Notes under the pieces: generated by a model
The model's input: the letters and a program-made list of their open reading frames with translations, nothing else
The model's database searches: none
What the model was told of the DNA's origin: nothing
Translations under genes and position numbers: made by a program
Part shown: positions 1 through 9,162 of the stretch, one piece after another
Position numbering within the stretch: position 1 is the first letter of the stretch
How the letters are laid out: each line of letters opens with the position of its first letter
From: Meiothermus sp. CFH 77666
GTDB taxonomy: Bacteria > Deinococcota > Deinococci > Deinococcales > Thermaceae
Reading direction: 5' to 3'
Assembly: GCF_017497985.1 (NCBI RefSeq)
Contig: NZ_JAGDFV010000010.1
Span: 46,938 to 110,937, forward strand
Length of the DNA stretch: 64,000 nucleotides

Positions 1-1
1 C

Positions 2-613
2 CGCTACGAGCCCAAAGAGGAAAACCCCATGATCGGCTTCCGGGGAGCTTCGCGCTACCGCTCGCCCGAGTTCGCCGAGGCCTTTGCCCTGGAGTGCCAG
101 GCCATCCGCGAGGTGCGTGAGGCCAAGGGCCTCCAGAACGTGTGGGTCATGGTGCCTTTCGTGCGCACCGTCAAGGAGGCCCAGGCCGTGCTGGAAATCC
201 TCGAGAATAACGGCCTCGAGCGGGGCAAGGACGGGCTCAAAATTGTCATGATGTGTGAAGTGCCGTCGAACGCCATTCTGGCCGAGCAGTTCCTGGAGCT
301 CTTCGACGGCTTCTCGATTGGCTCCAACGACCTCACCCAGCTTACCCTGGCCCTGGACCGCGACTCGGGGCTGGTGGCCGACCTCTTCAACGAGCAGGAC
401 GAGGCCGTCAAGTTTCTGCTCTCGCGAGCCATCCAGACTGCCAAGCGCATGGACAAGTACATCGGCATCTGCGGGCAGGGCCCCTCCGACCACCCGGAGC
501 TGGCCCTCTGGCTGGTGCAACAGGGTATCGAGAGCATCTCACTCAACCCCGACAGCGTGCTCGAGACCTGGCTTTTCCTGGCCGAAGAGACCCAGACCCT
601 GGCCGGGGGCTAG
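2..613 (+). CDS. ppsA: Phosphoenolpyruvate synthase, C-terminal part (cut by window start)
   Basis: The last ~203 residues of PEP synthase (ATP + pyruvate + water to PEP + AMP + phosphate), a cytoplasmic gluconeogenic enzyme. The frame is open from base 2, so the start lies outside the window. Visible are the C-terminal PEP/pyruvate barrel motifs MCEVPSN (near base 250), IGSNDLTQ (near 319) and CGQGPSD (near 470); in the PEP synthase/PPDK family the Cys of the last motif is the catalytic acid/base. The protein ends shortly after SLNPDSV, as relatives do. Its TAG overlaps by four bases the TAG of the convergent deoR-type gene, so the two transcripts must overlap or end inside each other. Family assignment is firm. 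Confidence 0.95.
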   Translation, partial: RYEPKEENPMIGFRGASRYRSPEFAEAFALECQAIREVREAKGLQNVWVMVPFVRTVKEAQAVLEILENNGLERGKDGLKIVMMCEVPSNAILAEQFLELFDGFSIGSNDLTQLTLALDRDSGLVADLFNEQDEAVKFLLSRAIQTAKRMDKYIGICGQGPSDHPELALWLVQQGIESISLNPDSVLETWLFLAEETQTLAGG

Positions 614-1407
614 CCCGCTCGGGCTACGCCGGAAGGCCCTTCCGGCAGGGCCCTGTAGCAGGCGTGGCCGTGGCGCTCGAGTTCGGCCATGAACTCCGGG
701 GGAGCCCCGGTGTCGGTGATGAGCAGGCCTACCTCCGACAGGGCTGCAAAGCTTGCCAGGGTGGCCCGGCCCAGCTTGCTGCTGTCTACCAGGGCGATGG
801 CGGTATCGGCAGCTTTGAGCATGGCCTGTTTGGTCTGGGCCTCGTAGGGGTTGGGGGTGGTGTAGCCCTTGCCGATGGAGACCCCGGTAGCGCACATGAA
901 GGCCTTGTCCGCGTGGTAGGCCTCGAGGATCCGAACTGCCGCCGGGCCTATGAGGGCCATGCTGTGGTGACGCAACTGCCCGCCGGTGAGCAGAATTTCC
1001 CACTGGGTGTCGGCCAGCTCGCTGGCGATGGGAATAGAGTTGGTGATGATGTAAAGCGAGCGAAAGTGTCGCTTCAGCAGCCGAGCCAGCAGCAGGGTGG
1101 TGCTGCCGGAATCCAAAATCAGGGTGTCGGCCTCCTCGATGTACGCCAGAGCCGCCTGCACGATGGCCTGCTTCTCGGCCTGCTGGAGGTTGACCTTCTC
1201 GCGGAAGGAGGGGTTAAACAGGCTTTTATGGGTGTATGTAGCCCCACCGTGGGTGCGGTGCAGCAGGCCGCGGGCCTCGAGCTCGGTCAAGTCTTTGCGG
1301 ATGGTCACGTGGCTCACCCCAAACCGCTCGACCAGGTCGTCTACCAGCACCGAGCCTTTTTGCTCCAGCAGGGTGATGATCTGACTGCGGCGCTGCTCAG
1401 CCTTCAT
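610..1407 (-). CDS. DeoR-family transcriptional regulator, probable inositol operon repressor (IolR-like)
   Basis: A 265-residue DeoR-family repressor. Residues ~20-56 form the DeoR winged helix-turn-helix ([10 protein letters not shown] followed by LHRTHGGA). The rest is the DeoRC sugar-phosphate sensor fold, with [18 protein letters not shown] and LTGGQLR typical of the ligand pocket. It is the last gene of the inositol operon: its ATG overlaps the iolB TGA (ATGA), so it is translationally coupled. The likely ligand, by analogy with Bacillus IolR, is a phosphorylated inositol intermediate made by IolC. TTTCG/CGAAA sites around the operon promoter near 11313-11382 fit DeoR-family operators, suggesting autorepression. 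The family is certain; the role as inositol repressor is inferred from position. Confidence 0.88.
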   Translation of the reverse strand: MKAEQRRSQIITLLEQKGSVLVDDLVERFGVSHVTIRKDLTELEARGLLHRTHGGATYTHKSLFNPSFREKVNLQQAEKQAIVQAALAYIEEADTLILDSGSTTLLLARLLKRHFRSLYIITNSIPIASELADTQWEILLTGGQLRHHSMALIGPAAVRILEAYHADKAFMCATGVSIGKGYTTPNPYEAQTKQAMLKAADTAIALVDSSKLGRATLASFAALSEVGLLITDTGAPPEFMAELERHGHACYRALPEGPSGVARAG

Positions 1408-2234
1408 CGGCTACTTAGCTTACCAAAAGGTATTGCCAAGGGCTGGCCCGCCCAGTCCTGGCGCATCCAGGCCCAGGCAGGGTCATCTACCGGGGGGGTA
1501 GCGCGGGCCTCGAAGCAGGCTTCTCCGGCCATGTAGTTAAGGTAGTAGACGTTGGAGCCGGGGGCCGCCGCTACAGGGTGGTAGCCTCTGGGGGCCAGGA
1601 TCAAGTCACCGTCCTGGGCCAGTAAAAGCTCGTCCAGGCCGTCCTCGGGGCTGTAGTTGCGGTGGATAGCGAAGCCGTTAGAGGGCTTGATTTTGTAGTA
1701 GTAGGTCTCTTCGATGTAGAGCGAGCCCATGCGCCCGTCGTGCCGGTGGGGCGGCCAGCCCGACCAGAACCCCGAAGGCGTGTAGACCTCATACAGAATC
1801 AGTCGCTCGGCGGGCAGGTGGGATCCCAGGATGTGGTTCACCTGGCGCAGGGCGTTGGCCCCGCCACGCATTTCTACCTTCATTTCCTCAGGGCGAAACA
1901 GGCGCATTGGGTAGCGTCCCTCCGCAGGGGCTCCTCCCAGGGCCAGTTCGGCCTGGCTCTGGGCGGTCAGTCGGTAAGCCGTACCGGGCGGCAGGTAAAG
2001 CACGCTGGGCAGCTCGCTGAACACATCTTTGCGGCCCATCTCGAATACCTGCCCCCCAGCCTCCACCTGTATCCGGCCCGAGAGCGGTACCAGGGCCACC
2101 TCCTGTCCTTCGGTGTGGCCAGCTTCCTGTTCGCCCACCCCCAGGGCCAACGCCCGAAAAAAGAGATATTTCCAGTCCGGGTGCGGCCCCACTTCCACCA
2201 AAACCTGCCCAGATTGGGGTTTATAGTGGTTCAT
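1404..2234 (-). CDS. iolB: 5-deoxy-glucuronate isomerase
   Basis: A 276-residue bicupin that isomerises 5-deoxy-D-glucuronate to 2-deoxy-5-keto-D-gluconate, after the ring opening by IolD and before IolC. The C-terminal cupin carries the family's metal-site segments WPPHRHDGR (His pair) and EETYYYKI (Glu), and the later stretch APRGYHPVAAAPG supplies another conserved His. The length is usual for IolB. The ATG at 2234 overlaps the TGA of the upstream second iolG-like gene, and its own TGA overlaps the regulator's ATG, so translation of the three is chained. No alternative function is likely in this context. Confidence 0.95.
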   Translation of the reverse strand: MNHYKPQSGQVLVEVGPHPDWKYLFFRALALGVGEQEAGHTEGQEVALVPLSGRIQVEAGGQVFEMGRKDVFSELPSVLYLPPGTAYRLTAQSQAELALGGAPAEGRYPMRLFRPEEMKVEMRGGANALRQVNHILGSHLPAERLILYEVYTPSGFWSGWPPHRHDGRMGSLYIEETYYYKIKPSNGFAIHRNYSPEDGLDELLLAQDGDLILAPRGYHPVAAAPGSNVYYLNYMAGEACFEARATPPVDDPAWAWMRQDWAGQPLAIPFGKLSSR

Positions 2235-3235
2235 ACCACCTCCTGAAGCAGTACAATGCGGTTTTCTTTGAGGCTTCGGGAGGCCGCCAGCGCAATGCGG
2301 AGCGACTCGAGGGCATCCTTGGGCCCTGGGCTAGGAGAGCGCCCTTCAGCAAGGGCCTGGAAAAAAGCGGTGAGCTCGAGGCGGTAGGCTTCTTTGAAGC
2401 GATCCATAAAGAAGTGGTAGTGGTCGGCCTGCACACCCGCCTGGTAGCGCCACAGGGGGGTTTTGGGAGTGGCGTCCATCACCAGCTTACCCTCAGCACC
2501 AAACACCTCCGTACGCACGTCGTAGCCGTAGACCGCCCGTCTGGAGTTCTGGATGACCCCCAAAGCCCCGTTGGTAAAGCGCAGGGAGAGGTTGGTGGTG
2601 TCCACGTCGCCAATTTCGCCAATCCGGGGGTCTACCCGCACGGCCCCCCAGGCATGCACGGCTTCTACTTCGCCCACCAGGTAGCGGGCGCAATCAATGT
2701 CGTGAATGGACTGGTCTACGAAGATGCCACCGGAGGTTTTGAGGTAGTCCAGTGGAGCCGGGGCCGGGTCGCGCATGACCGAGATAAACTGCTCCACCGG
2801 CCCAATCTCGCCCGCCTCAATGCGGCGCCTGGCCTCCAGGTAGGGGGGGTCGTAGCGACGCTGGAAGCCAATCTGGAAGGGCACGCCCCTTTCCTCTACC
2901 AGTTGCATAACCCGTCGGGTCTCGGCCAGGTCTTTGGCCACCGGCTTCTCGCAGAAGATGGCCTTGCCCACCAGGGCCGCCGCTTCGATGCAGCGGGCGT
3001 GAGTGTCGGTCGGAGTGACGATCACCACCGCCTCCACGCCCGGGTGCTGGATGGCTTCCAGAGGTTCCGCGTAGACTTTCTCGGCCCTCAGCAGCGCGCG
3101 AGCCACCTCCGCTGCTTCCAGATTGGGATCAGCTACCGCCAGCACCCGGGCCTCGGGCAGGGCCATCAGGGTACGGGCGTGTTCCATGCCCATCCGACCA
3201 GCGCCCAGCAGGGCCACACCAAACGATTTGTTCAC
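2231..3235 (-). CDS. Inositol 2-dehydrogenase-like oxidoreductase (second IolG paralogue)
   Basis: A 334-residue Gfo/Idh/MocA-family NAD-dependent dehydrogenase. The N-terminal Rossmann motif is GAGRMGMEHAR; EKPVAKDL (catalytic Lys of the EKP motif) and SIHDIDCARYLVGE (the D/H pair of the active site) follow. I place the start at GTG 3235, preceded at four bases by AGGAGG; the in-frame extension further upstream has no such site and would invade the spacer after iolC. It differs clearly from the IolG at 7259-8266, so the operon has two. Likely substrates are myo-inositol or an isomer such as scyllo- or D-chiro-inositol; the sequence cannot decide. It overlaps iolB by ATGA. Confidence 0.85.
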   Translation of the reverse strand: MNKSFGVALLGAGRMGMEHARTLMALPEARVLAVADPNLEAAEVARALLRAEKVYAEPLEAIQHPGVEAVVIVTPTDTHARCIEAAALVGKAIFCEKPVAKDLAETRRVMQLVEERGVPFQIGFQRRYDPPYLEARRRIEAGEIGPVEQFISVMRDPAPAPLDYLKTSGGIFVDQSIHDIDCARYLVGEVEAVHAWGAVRVDPRIGEIGDVDTTNLSLRFTNGALGVIQNSRRAVYGYDVRTEVFGAEGKLVMDATPKTPLWRYQAGVQADHYHFFMDRFKEAYRLELTAFFQALAEGRSPSPGPKDALESLRIALAASRSLKENRIVLLQEVV

Positions 3236-3278
3236 ACTTCCTCCTTGGCTCGAGGTTCCTTCTCTTGGGCAGCGCATC

Positions 3279-4289
3279 CTAGAACCCCCCCCTGTCCTCA
3301 ATAAACCGCATCACCTCGTCGAGGTAGGGTGTGAAGTCAGCGCAACCGATACGGGTCACCACAATGGCCCCGCAAGCGTTGCCTATGCGCGCGCATCTGT
3401 ACCAGTCCCAGGCCTGCAGATACCCGTAGATGAACCCGGCAGCAAAGGCGTCGCCGGCTCCCAGGATGCTCACCGCCTCCACCGGAAAGCCGGGAACCGG
3501 AATGACTTCTCCCGAGGGCAGGTGAACCTCCGAACCCTTAGCCCCCCGTTTCACTACGAGCGCCCTAACACCTCGCTCGAGCAAGGCCCGGATGCTGGCC
3601 TGCAAATCGCCCCGGATTTCTGGCGCAGTAATCTGCGAGTGGCGGATGGTGAGATCTTCCTGGCGGCGCAGCATGGCCGCGTTGACCTCCTCCTCGGTGC
3701 CGATGGCAATGTCCACCAGGGGCAGCAAAGCCCGCACCATCAGGCCGTAGGCTCGGGGGTCGTGCCAGGCATCAGCGCGAAAGTCTAGGTCCAGAAAAAC
3801 CGTCAGGCCCAGGGCTCTAGCCTGTTCGGCAGCGTAAAAAGTGGCACTGCGGCTCGGCTCCTTGGCTAGCGCTGCGCCCGAGAGCTGCACCGCACGAGCC
3901 TCGGAGAGCGGCAGAGCCACCACATCGTCAATGGTGAGCTGTATGTCGGCGGCATTCTCGCGGTAGAAGGTGATGGGGAAGCGGCCTGGGGGCTCGATGC
4001 CCAGCAGCACCGCCGGGGTACGGGTGCCTTGCTTGATCGGGATAAAGCGGGTCTCCACCCCTTCTCGCCGCAGCCGCTCCACCACAAACTCCCCCACCTT
4101 ATCGGGGCCCACAGCTGTCAGCAAGGCCGTACGCAGGCCTAACCGGCGCGCTCCCACCGCAATGTTCAGCGGGCTACCGCCGATGTATGCGCCAAAACGC
4201 TGGATGTCGGGGAAGGCCATTCCCAGGTCGAGGGAATACAGGTCAATGGAGCAGCGGCCCATGGTGATAAGGTCAAAATCTGATTTCAC
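3279..4289 (-). CDS. iolC: 5-dehydro-2-deoxygluconokinase
   Basis: A 336-residue PfkB/ribokinase-family kinase that phosphorylates 2-deoxy-5-keto-D-gluconate with ATP. The two family signatures are present: GGSPLNIAVGARRLG near residue 35 and GAGDAFAAGFIYGY near residue 280, the second holding the catalytic Asp and anion hole. I choose GTG 4289 (GVKSDFDLITMGR context, weak GAGGTG upstream); the open frame continues upstream but would overlap the end of iolE. The iolE stop is ten bases before this start, so the pair is tightly linked. There is no fused aldolase domain as in some proteobacterial IolC proteins. The product would need an IolJ-type aldolase, not found in this window. Confidence 0.92.
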   Translation of the reverse strand: MKSDFDLITMGRCSIDLYSLDLGMAFPDIQRFGAYIGGSPLNIAVGARRLGLRTALLTAVGPDKVGEFVVERLRREGVETRFIPIKQGTRTPAVLLGIEPPGRFPITFYRENAADIQLTIDDVVALPLSEARAVQLSGAALAKEPSRSATFYAAEQARALGLTVFLDLDFRADAWHDPRAYGLMVRALLPLVDIAIGTEEEVNAAMLRRQEDLTIRHSQITAPEIRGDLQASIRALLERGVRALVVKRGAKGSEVHLPSGEVIPVPGFPVEAVSILGAGDAFAAGFIYGYLQAWDWYRCARIGNACGAIVVTRIGCADFTPYLDEVMRFIEDRGGF

Positions 4290-4299
4290 GCCCACACCT

Positions 4300-5229
4300 C
4301 TAAAAACTGGTGACCGCCTGCAGATATTCCCGGTTGCGCCTGGCGCTCTCCTTGGGTTCGCCCATGCCGGGCAGCACGTCCTGCTCCACCGTAATCCAGC
4401 CATCGTAGCCTAGCGACGTCAGCTTTCTGGTCACCGCGCCAAAGTCGATCTGGCCCTTGCCCAGCTCGCAGAACACGCCCTTGCCGACGGCCTCCTTGTA
4501 GTTCCAGCCCTTCTCGCGGGCCTCGGCGGCGATACCGGGGTGGCAGTCCTTGTAGTGGACGTACCAGATTCGTTCACGGAAGCGCTCGAGGCCCTCCAGC
4601 ACTTCAGAGGGCTCGTTGGCGCCTGTCCCGTAGAGGTAGTGGCCCGTGTCGAACACCAGCCCAATGATTGTGCCGTCGGTGTGCTCGAGGAAGGCTTCGA
4701 TCTCCCAGGGGGCCTCGACGTACCCCGCGCAGTGGTGGTGGAACACCGTGCGCAGGCCGGTCTCGTCGTGGACGGCCCTGGCGATGCGCTCCGCCCCCGA
4801 GGCGAAGACCTTCCACTGCTGGGCGCTGGGGCTCATCTCGGGCCGGACGCGCCCGGCGTTCTCGAAGCGCACCCTGTCGCGGCTGTGCTCGTCGGCCAGC
4901 ACCACGAAGGGCTGCCAGCCGTCGCCCACGTCTGCCACGCTCTTCAACAGGCGGGCCGTGCGCAGCACCCGCTGCTCGCCTGCGGCATGAAGGGCGGGCT
5001 CGAGCAGGTAGACCCCCTCGTAGGCCCCCAGCATGGTCAGGCCGCGCGAGGTGAGCTCGAACCGCAACCGCTCGGGGTCGGTGGGCATGTAGCCCCAGTC
5101 GCCCAGCTCGGTCCCGTCATAGCCGGTGGCCTTGAGTTCGTCGAGCATCTGGCTATAGCCGATGCCCTGCCCCCACCCCTCGATGGTGCCCCAACTGCAC
5201 GGTGCGTTGCCAAAACGGATTGCCATCAT
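4300..5229 (-). CDS. iolE: Myo-inosose-2 dehydratase
   Basis: A 309-residue xylose-isomerase-like TIM barrel that dehydrates 2-keto-myo-inositol (inosose) to 3D-trihydroxycyclohexane-1,2-dione. Metal-site and barrel motifs typical of IolE are visible: GTELGDWGY near residue 38, VFHHHCAGYVE near 163, VFDTGHYLYG, WYVHYKDCHP and a terminal TVEQD. Two Met codons lie at the start; AAGGA lies upstream of the first. It sits between iolD (76-base gap) and iolC, giving the usual catabolic order. The third position of its codons is very GC-rich, slightly more so than iolC, but not enough to claim separate origin. Confidence 0.93.
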   Translation of the reverse strand: MMAIRFGNAPCSWGTIEGWGQGIGYSQMLDELKATGYDGTELGDWGYMPTDPERLRFELTSRGLTMLGAYEGVYLLEPALHAAGEQRVLRTARLLKSVADVGDGWQPFVVLADEHSRDRVRFENAGRVRPEMSPSAQQWKVFASGAERIARAVHDETGLRTVFHHHCAGYVEAPWEIEAFLEHTDGTIIGLVFDTGHYLYGTGANEPSEVLEGLERFRERIWYVHYKDCHPGIAAEAREKGWNYKEAVGKGVFCELGKGQIDFGAVTRKLTSLGYDGWITVEQDVLPGMGEPKESARRNREYLQAVTSF

Positions 5230-5305
5230 TCAGTGTTCCTTTCGCATGAGTGCCGGCGCCTTCACCAAGGGCTCAGGTCATAAGCGTTTGGTATCTAGCT
5301 TCTCC

Positions 5306-7183
5306 TCAGAAATAGCGCCGCTGCTTCTTCAGGTAGGCTTCGTACTCCTCGCGGGCCTTCCTGACCTCCGGCTGGCCCGATACCTCGGCCACCGGCACGT
5401 CCCACCAGCTCTCAAAGGCCGGAACGCGGTCGTCTATGCTCACCGGAACCACAATCACCCTCACGCCCCTGGCTTTGCGGGCCTGTTTGAGGGCTTCTTC
5501 CAGCTCGCGGTAGTTTTTGGGGCTCCACACGCTGGCCCCCATAGCCCTGGCGTGGGCGGCGAAGTCCACCTCGAGCGGTGCCCCGTCGGTGCGGCCCGTC
5601 CTATCGTCGCGCCGTCGCAGCTCGTTGTTGAACGAAGGCGAGCCCAGCGACATCTGCAGGCCACGAATCGAACCGAAGGCCTTGTTGTCGATCAGCATCA
5701 CCGTGAAGCCCAACCCCTCAGCCACTGCCGTGACGATCTCCGAGTTCATCATCAAGTAGGTGCCGTCCCCCACGAAGACCACCACCTCGCGCCCCGGCTC
5801 GGCCATCGCCACCCCCAGCCCGGCGGGAATCTCGTAGCCCATGCAGGAGAAGCCGTACTCGAGGTGATAGGCCTTGGGGTCTTCGCAGCGCCAGAGCTTG
5901 AGCAAATCGCCCGGCAGGCTCCCCGCCGCGCAGATCACGGTGACCTTGCCGCCGAAGGTTTCGTTGGTCAGGCCGATGACCTCAGCCTGAGCCATCTCCT
6001 TTTTCTCGGGCTTGGGCGTGCGGTAGCCCTGGACCAACTCGTCCCACTCCTTCTTGAGCCGGGCAACCTCTTCGCGGTAGGAGGGCGCAGTGCCCACGAA
6101 GCCCTTCAGGGCCTGGTCGAGCGCTTCCAGGGCCCGCCGGGCATCGGCCACCAGCGACAGGCCATTCAGCTTGGCCGCGTCGAAGGGGAGCACGTTCACC
6201 CCGACAAACTTCACCTGCGGGTTCTGAAAGGCGGTCTTGGAGGCGGTGACGAAGTCGCCCAGCCGGGTGCCGATGGCGAGGACCAGATCGGCCTCTTTGG
6301 CCAACCGGTTGGCGGCGGTTCCCCCGTTCGAACCCACCGCGCCCACGCACATGGGGTGATCCCAGGGCAAGGCCCCCTTGCCCCCCTGCGACTCGGCCAC
6401 CGGAATGCCATAGGTCTGGGCGAAAGCGGCGAGCTGGGCGTGGGCTTCGGAGTAGAGCGTGCCGCCCCCGGTCACGATCAGCGGGCGCTTGGCCTCCTTG
6501 ATGAGCTCGGCCACCTGCCCCACCACTTCCGGCTCGGGCGCGGGGCGGCGGATGCGCCACACCCTGGGGGCGAAGAAGCCCTCGGGCCAGTCGTAAGCTT
6601 CGGTCTGCACGTCCTCCGGCAGACAGATGGTGACCGCTCCGGTCTCGGCGGGGTCGGTGAGCACGCGCATGGCCTCGGGCAGCGTGCTGAGGAGCTGAGA
6701 GGGCCGGGTGATACGGGTGAAGAAACGGCTCACCGGGCGGAAGGCGTCGTTGACGCTCACGTCGTGCTCGAGGGGGTGCTCGAGCTGTTGCAGGACGGGG
6801 TCTGGCAGGCGGTTGGCGAAGTAGTCCGAGGGCAAGAGCAGCACCGGCAGGCGGTTGATGGTCGCGCCCGCCGCGGCGGTGATCATGTTGAGTGAGCCGG
6901 GGCCCACCGAAGCCGTGCAGGCGAAGGTGCTCATGCGGCTCGTGTGCTTGGCGTAGGCCGCTGCCGTATGCACCATGGCCTGCTCGTTCTGCGGGCGGTA
7001 GGTGGGCAGACCCACCTCGTCGCCGTACTCTTCCAGGGCTTGCCCCAGGCCGGATACGTTGCCGTGGCCGAATATGGCCCACACCCCCGCGATCAGGCGC
7101 ATCCGCCTGCCATCGCGCTCGGAGTGCTGGGCGGCCAGGAACTTTACGAGGGCCTGGGCCACGGTCAGTCGTTGGGTGCTCAA
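5306..7183 (-). CDS. iolD: 3D-(3,5/4)-trihydroxycyclohexane-1,2-dione hydrolase
   Basis: A 625-residue thiamine-diphosphate enzyme that cleaves the cyclic dione to 5-deoxy-glucuronate. The acetolactate-synthase-like fold is clear: N-terminal PYR domain, central domain with PLIVTGGGTLYS and VLAIGTRLGDF, and C-terminal PP domain with the ThDP-Mg motif starting VGDGTYLMMNSE and ending LIDN. The length matches IolD. The start is TTG at 7183, seven bases after AGGAGG; there is no better ATG. It follows iolG at a 75-base gap. All IolD-specific context (iolG before, iolE after) is present. Confidence 0.95.
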   Translation of the reverse strand: MSTQRLTVAQALVKFLAAQHSERDGRRMRLIAGVWAIFGHGNVSGLGQALEEYGDEVGLPTYRPQNEQAMVHTAAAYAKHTSRMSTFACTASVGPGSLNMITAAAGATINRLPVLLLPSDYFANRLPDPVLQQLEHPLEHDVSVNDAFRPVSRFFTRITRPSQLLSTLPEAMRVLTDPAETGAVTICLPEDVQTEAYDWPEGFFAPRVWRIRRPAPEPEVVGQVAELIKEAKRPLIVTGGGTLYSEAHAQLAAFAQTYGIPVAESQGGKGALPWDHPMCVGAVGSNGGTAANRLAKEADLVLAIGTRLGDFVTASKTAFQNPQVKFVGVNVLPFDAAKLNGLSLVADARRALEALDQALKGFVGTAPSYREEVARLKKEWDELVQGYRTPKPEKKEMAQAEVIGLTNETFGGKVTVICAAGSLPGDLLKLWRCEDPKAYHLEYGFSCMGYEIPAGLGVAMAEPGREVVVFVGDGTYLMMNSEIVTAVAEGLGFTVMLIDNKAFGSIRGLQMSLGSPSFNNELRRRDDRTGRTDGAPLEVDFAAHARAMGASVWSPKNYRELEEALKQARKARGVRVIVVPVSIDDRVPAFESWWDVPVAEVSGQPEVRKAREEYEAYLKKQRRYF

Positions 7184-7258
7184 ATGTGAACCTCCTTTGG
7201 CCTCATGTCTCAGGTCGCGGCTCTAAAAAAGTCGAGGGCTGTTAGCCATCAGCCTTCC

Positions 7259-8266
7259 TCACAACTCCCCCCCAAACTCTTTCACCCCTACCACCTGCCC
7301 TGTCTCGAGGGCGTGCTGGGCCGCCTTGGCCAGCCGCAGCGAGTACCAGGCGTCACGCACGCCAGGCTCCAGGGGCTTACCCGCGTGCAGGTTGCGGGCG
7401 AAGGCCACCATTTCAGCCGCGTAGGCTTCGGGGAAGCGTTGCTCGAAGTTGCGGGGGCGGTCGAAGTTCCCTCCGCGCTCGTCATAGAACGTCAGGTCGG
7501 GGCGGCGGTCGCGCTCGATGTGGATGCGGCCCTTTTCCCCCAGCACCTCGCAGCGGATGTCATAACCGTAGGCAGTGCGCAAGGCCACCTCCAGCGTCCC
7601 CACCGCGCCGCTTTCGAAACGTAAGGTGGCCACGGCGGTGTCGAACAGGCCGTATTGCTTCAGCTCTGGCTCGGCCAGCGCGCCCCCGACGGCGTAGACC
7701 TCGGCCACCTCGCCCACCAGGAAGCGGGCACTGTCCAGGTCGTGAATGCCCATGTCCACCAGCAGGCCACCGCTGGTCTTGAGGAAGTCGAGCTTGGGAA
7801 GGTAGGGGTCGCGCCCCACCAGCCGGATGCCCTCGAGCCTCCCCAATTCCCCCCGCTCGATCATCTCCTTGGCCCGCACATAGGCCGGGTCGTAGCGGCG
7901 CTGGAAGCCCACCTGACAGGGCACGCCGGTTCGCTCCACCGCCGCCACCACCCGCCGACCGGCTTCCAGGCTCTCGGCGATGGGCTTTTCTACGAAGATG
8001 GCCTTGCCCGCCCTCGCGGCTGCCTCCACCACCTCGGCATGGGTGGGGGTGGGAGTGGTGATGATAACTGCGTCTACGTCGGGCTGGAAGGCGTCCTCGA
8101 GGTGCGTGGAAGCCTTGGCCCCCAGCTCCACCGCTACCCGCTCGGCGTTCTGGGCTAGGGTATCCACCACCCGCACCACCCGGCACTCGGCCAGCCCCGA
8201 GAGCACCCGGGCGTGGGCCAGGCCCATCCGGCCCGCGCCGATCATGGCCATGTTGAGGGTCTTCAT
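7259..8266 (-). CDS. iolG: Inositol 2-dehydrogenase
   Basis: A 335-residue Gfo/Idh/MocA dehydrogenase oxidising myo-inositol to 2-keto-myo-inositol with NAD. The Rossmann motif GAGRMGLAHAR is at residues ~11-21, the catalytic-lysine motif EKPIAESL near 97, and GIHDLDSARFLVGE near 175. It is the first catabolic gene after the transporter and directly precedes iolD, the classical position. A GGAG lies about seven bases before ATG 8266. It is the better candidate for true IolG; the paralogue at 2231-3235 is farther down the operon. Confidence 0.92.
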   Translation of the reverse strand: MKTLNMAMIGAGRMGLAHARVLSGLAECRVVRVVDTLAQNAERVAVELGAKASTHLEDAFQPDVDAVIITTPTPTHAEVVEAAARAGKAIFVEKPIAESLEAGRRVVAAVERTGVPCQVGFQRRYDPAYVRAKEMIERGELGRLEGIRLVGRDPYLPKLDFLKTSGGLLVDMGIHDLDSARFLVGEVAEVYAVGGALAEPELKQYGLFDTAVATLRFESGAVGTLEVALRTAYGYDIRCEVLGEKGRIHIERDRRPDLTFYDERGGNFDRPRNFEQRFPEAYAAEMVAFARNLHAGKPLEPGVRDAWYSLRLAKAAQHALETGQVVGVKEFGGEL

Positions 8267-8315
8267 GAAGTTCTCCAGGTCATCACAGGGTCTGGGTTCG
8301 TACAGCTTTCAGCCC

Positions 8316-9158
8316 TCAATTCGGCTTATGCAGTTCCTCCGCCGCCTTGTGCTCGATCTGGGCGGCAGTGGTGGGGTCTTTCTTGGCAATGAGGTCGAGT
8401 TCCACCGCCAGCGCCTCGAGTTCCTCCCCCCCGGCCATCATCTGCAAGAGTTGCTCACGGGTGGTTTCCTCCTTCTTGAAGGTGCCGTAGCTCCTGCCCC
8501 GGTTCAGCACCGTAAAGGTGTCGCCCACCGCCCAGGCGTGATGGACGTTGTGGGTGATGAAGATCACCCCCAAACCGCGCAACTTGGCCTGCACGATGTA
8601 TTTGAGCACCACCGCCGACTCCTTGACCCCAAGGGCTGAGGTAGGCTCGTCAAGGATGAGCACCTTGGCCCCGAAGTAGACCGCCCTGGCGATGGCCACC
8701 GACTGCCGCTCACCCCCCGACAGGGTGCCCACCGGCTGGTCGGGGTCGCGAATGTCAATACCGATTTTTTTCATCTCCTCGCGGGCCACCTGAGCAGCAA
8801 AGGCGGCGTCGTAGAGGGTGAAGGGGCCTACCTTTTTTTTGGGCTCGCGCCCGAGGAAAAAGTTGCGGCTGATGCTCATCAGCGGCAGCATGGCCAGGTC
8901 CTGGTAGACCGTGGCGATGCCTTTGTCCAGGGCGTCTCGAGGCGAGTTGAAGACCACGGGCTGCCCCTCCATGTAGATCTGGCCTTCCGAGGGTTGGTGC
9001 ACCCCCGAAAGGGCCTTGATCAGGGTGCTCTTGCCCGCGCCGTTGTCGCCCAGCAGGCAGTGGACTTCGCCCGCGTACACCCGCATGTCGATGTCCTTGA
9101 GCGAGATCACCGGCCCGAAGTACTTGCTCACCTTGCGCAGCTCGATCAGTGGCGTCAT
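8316..9158 (-). CDS. Sugar (probably inositol) ABC transporter, ATP-binding subunit
   Basis: A 280-residue ABC ATPase with a single nucleotide-binding domain, of the FrcA-like carbohydrate class rather than the two-domain RbsA class. Walker [10 protein letters not shown] lies near residue 38, the signature LSGGERQ near 144, Walker [13 protein letters not shown] near 165 and the switch His in IFITHN near 198. GGAGGTGA precedes ATG 9158. The permease ends four bases upstream, so the two are co-translated; two ATPase copies would pair with a permease dimer at the inner membrane. Inositol as substrate is inferred from the operon. Confidence 0.9.
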   Translation of the reverse strand: MTPLIELRKVSKYFGPVISLKDIDMRVYAGEVHCLLGDNGAGKSTLIKALSGVHQPSEGQIYMEGQPVVFNSPRDALDKGIATVYQDLAMLPLMSISRNFFLGREPKKKVGPFTLYDAAFAAQVAREEMKKIGIDIRDPDQPVGTLSGGERQSVAIARAVYFGAKVLILDEPTSALGVKESAVVLKYIVQAKLRGLGVIFITHNVHHAWAVGDTFTVLNRGRSYGTFKKEETTREQLLQMMAGGEELEALAVELDLIAKKDPTTAAQIEHKAAEELHKPN

Positions 9159-9162
9159 GGCC

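Noticed and set aside
5162..6895. Long open frame (577 codons) on the plus strand opposite iolD
   Set aside because: Antisense frame produced by GC-rich third positions; His/Gly/Arg-rich composition with no motif, while iolD on the other strand is certain.
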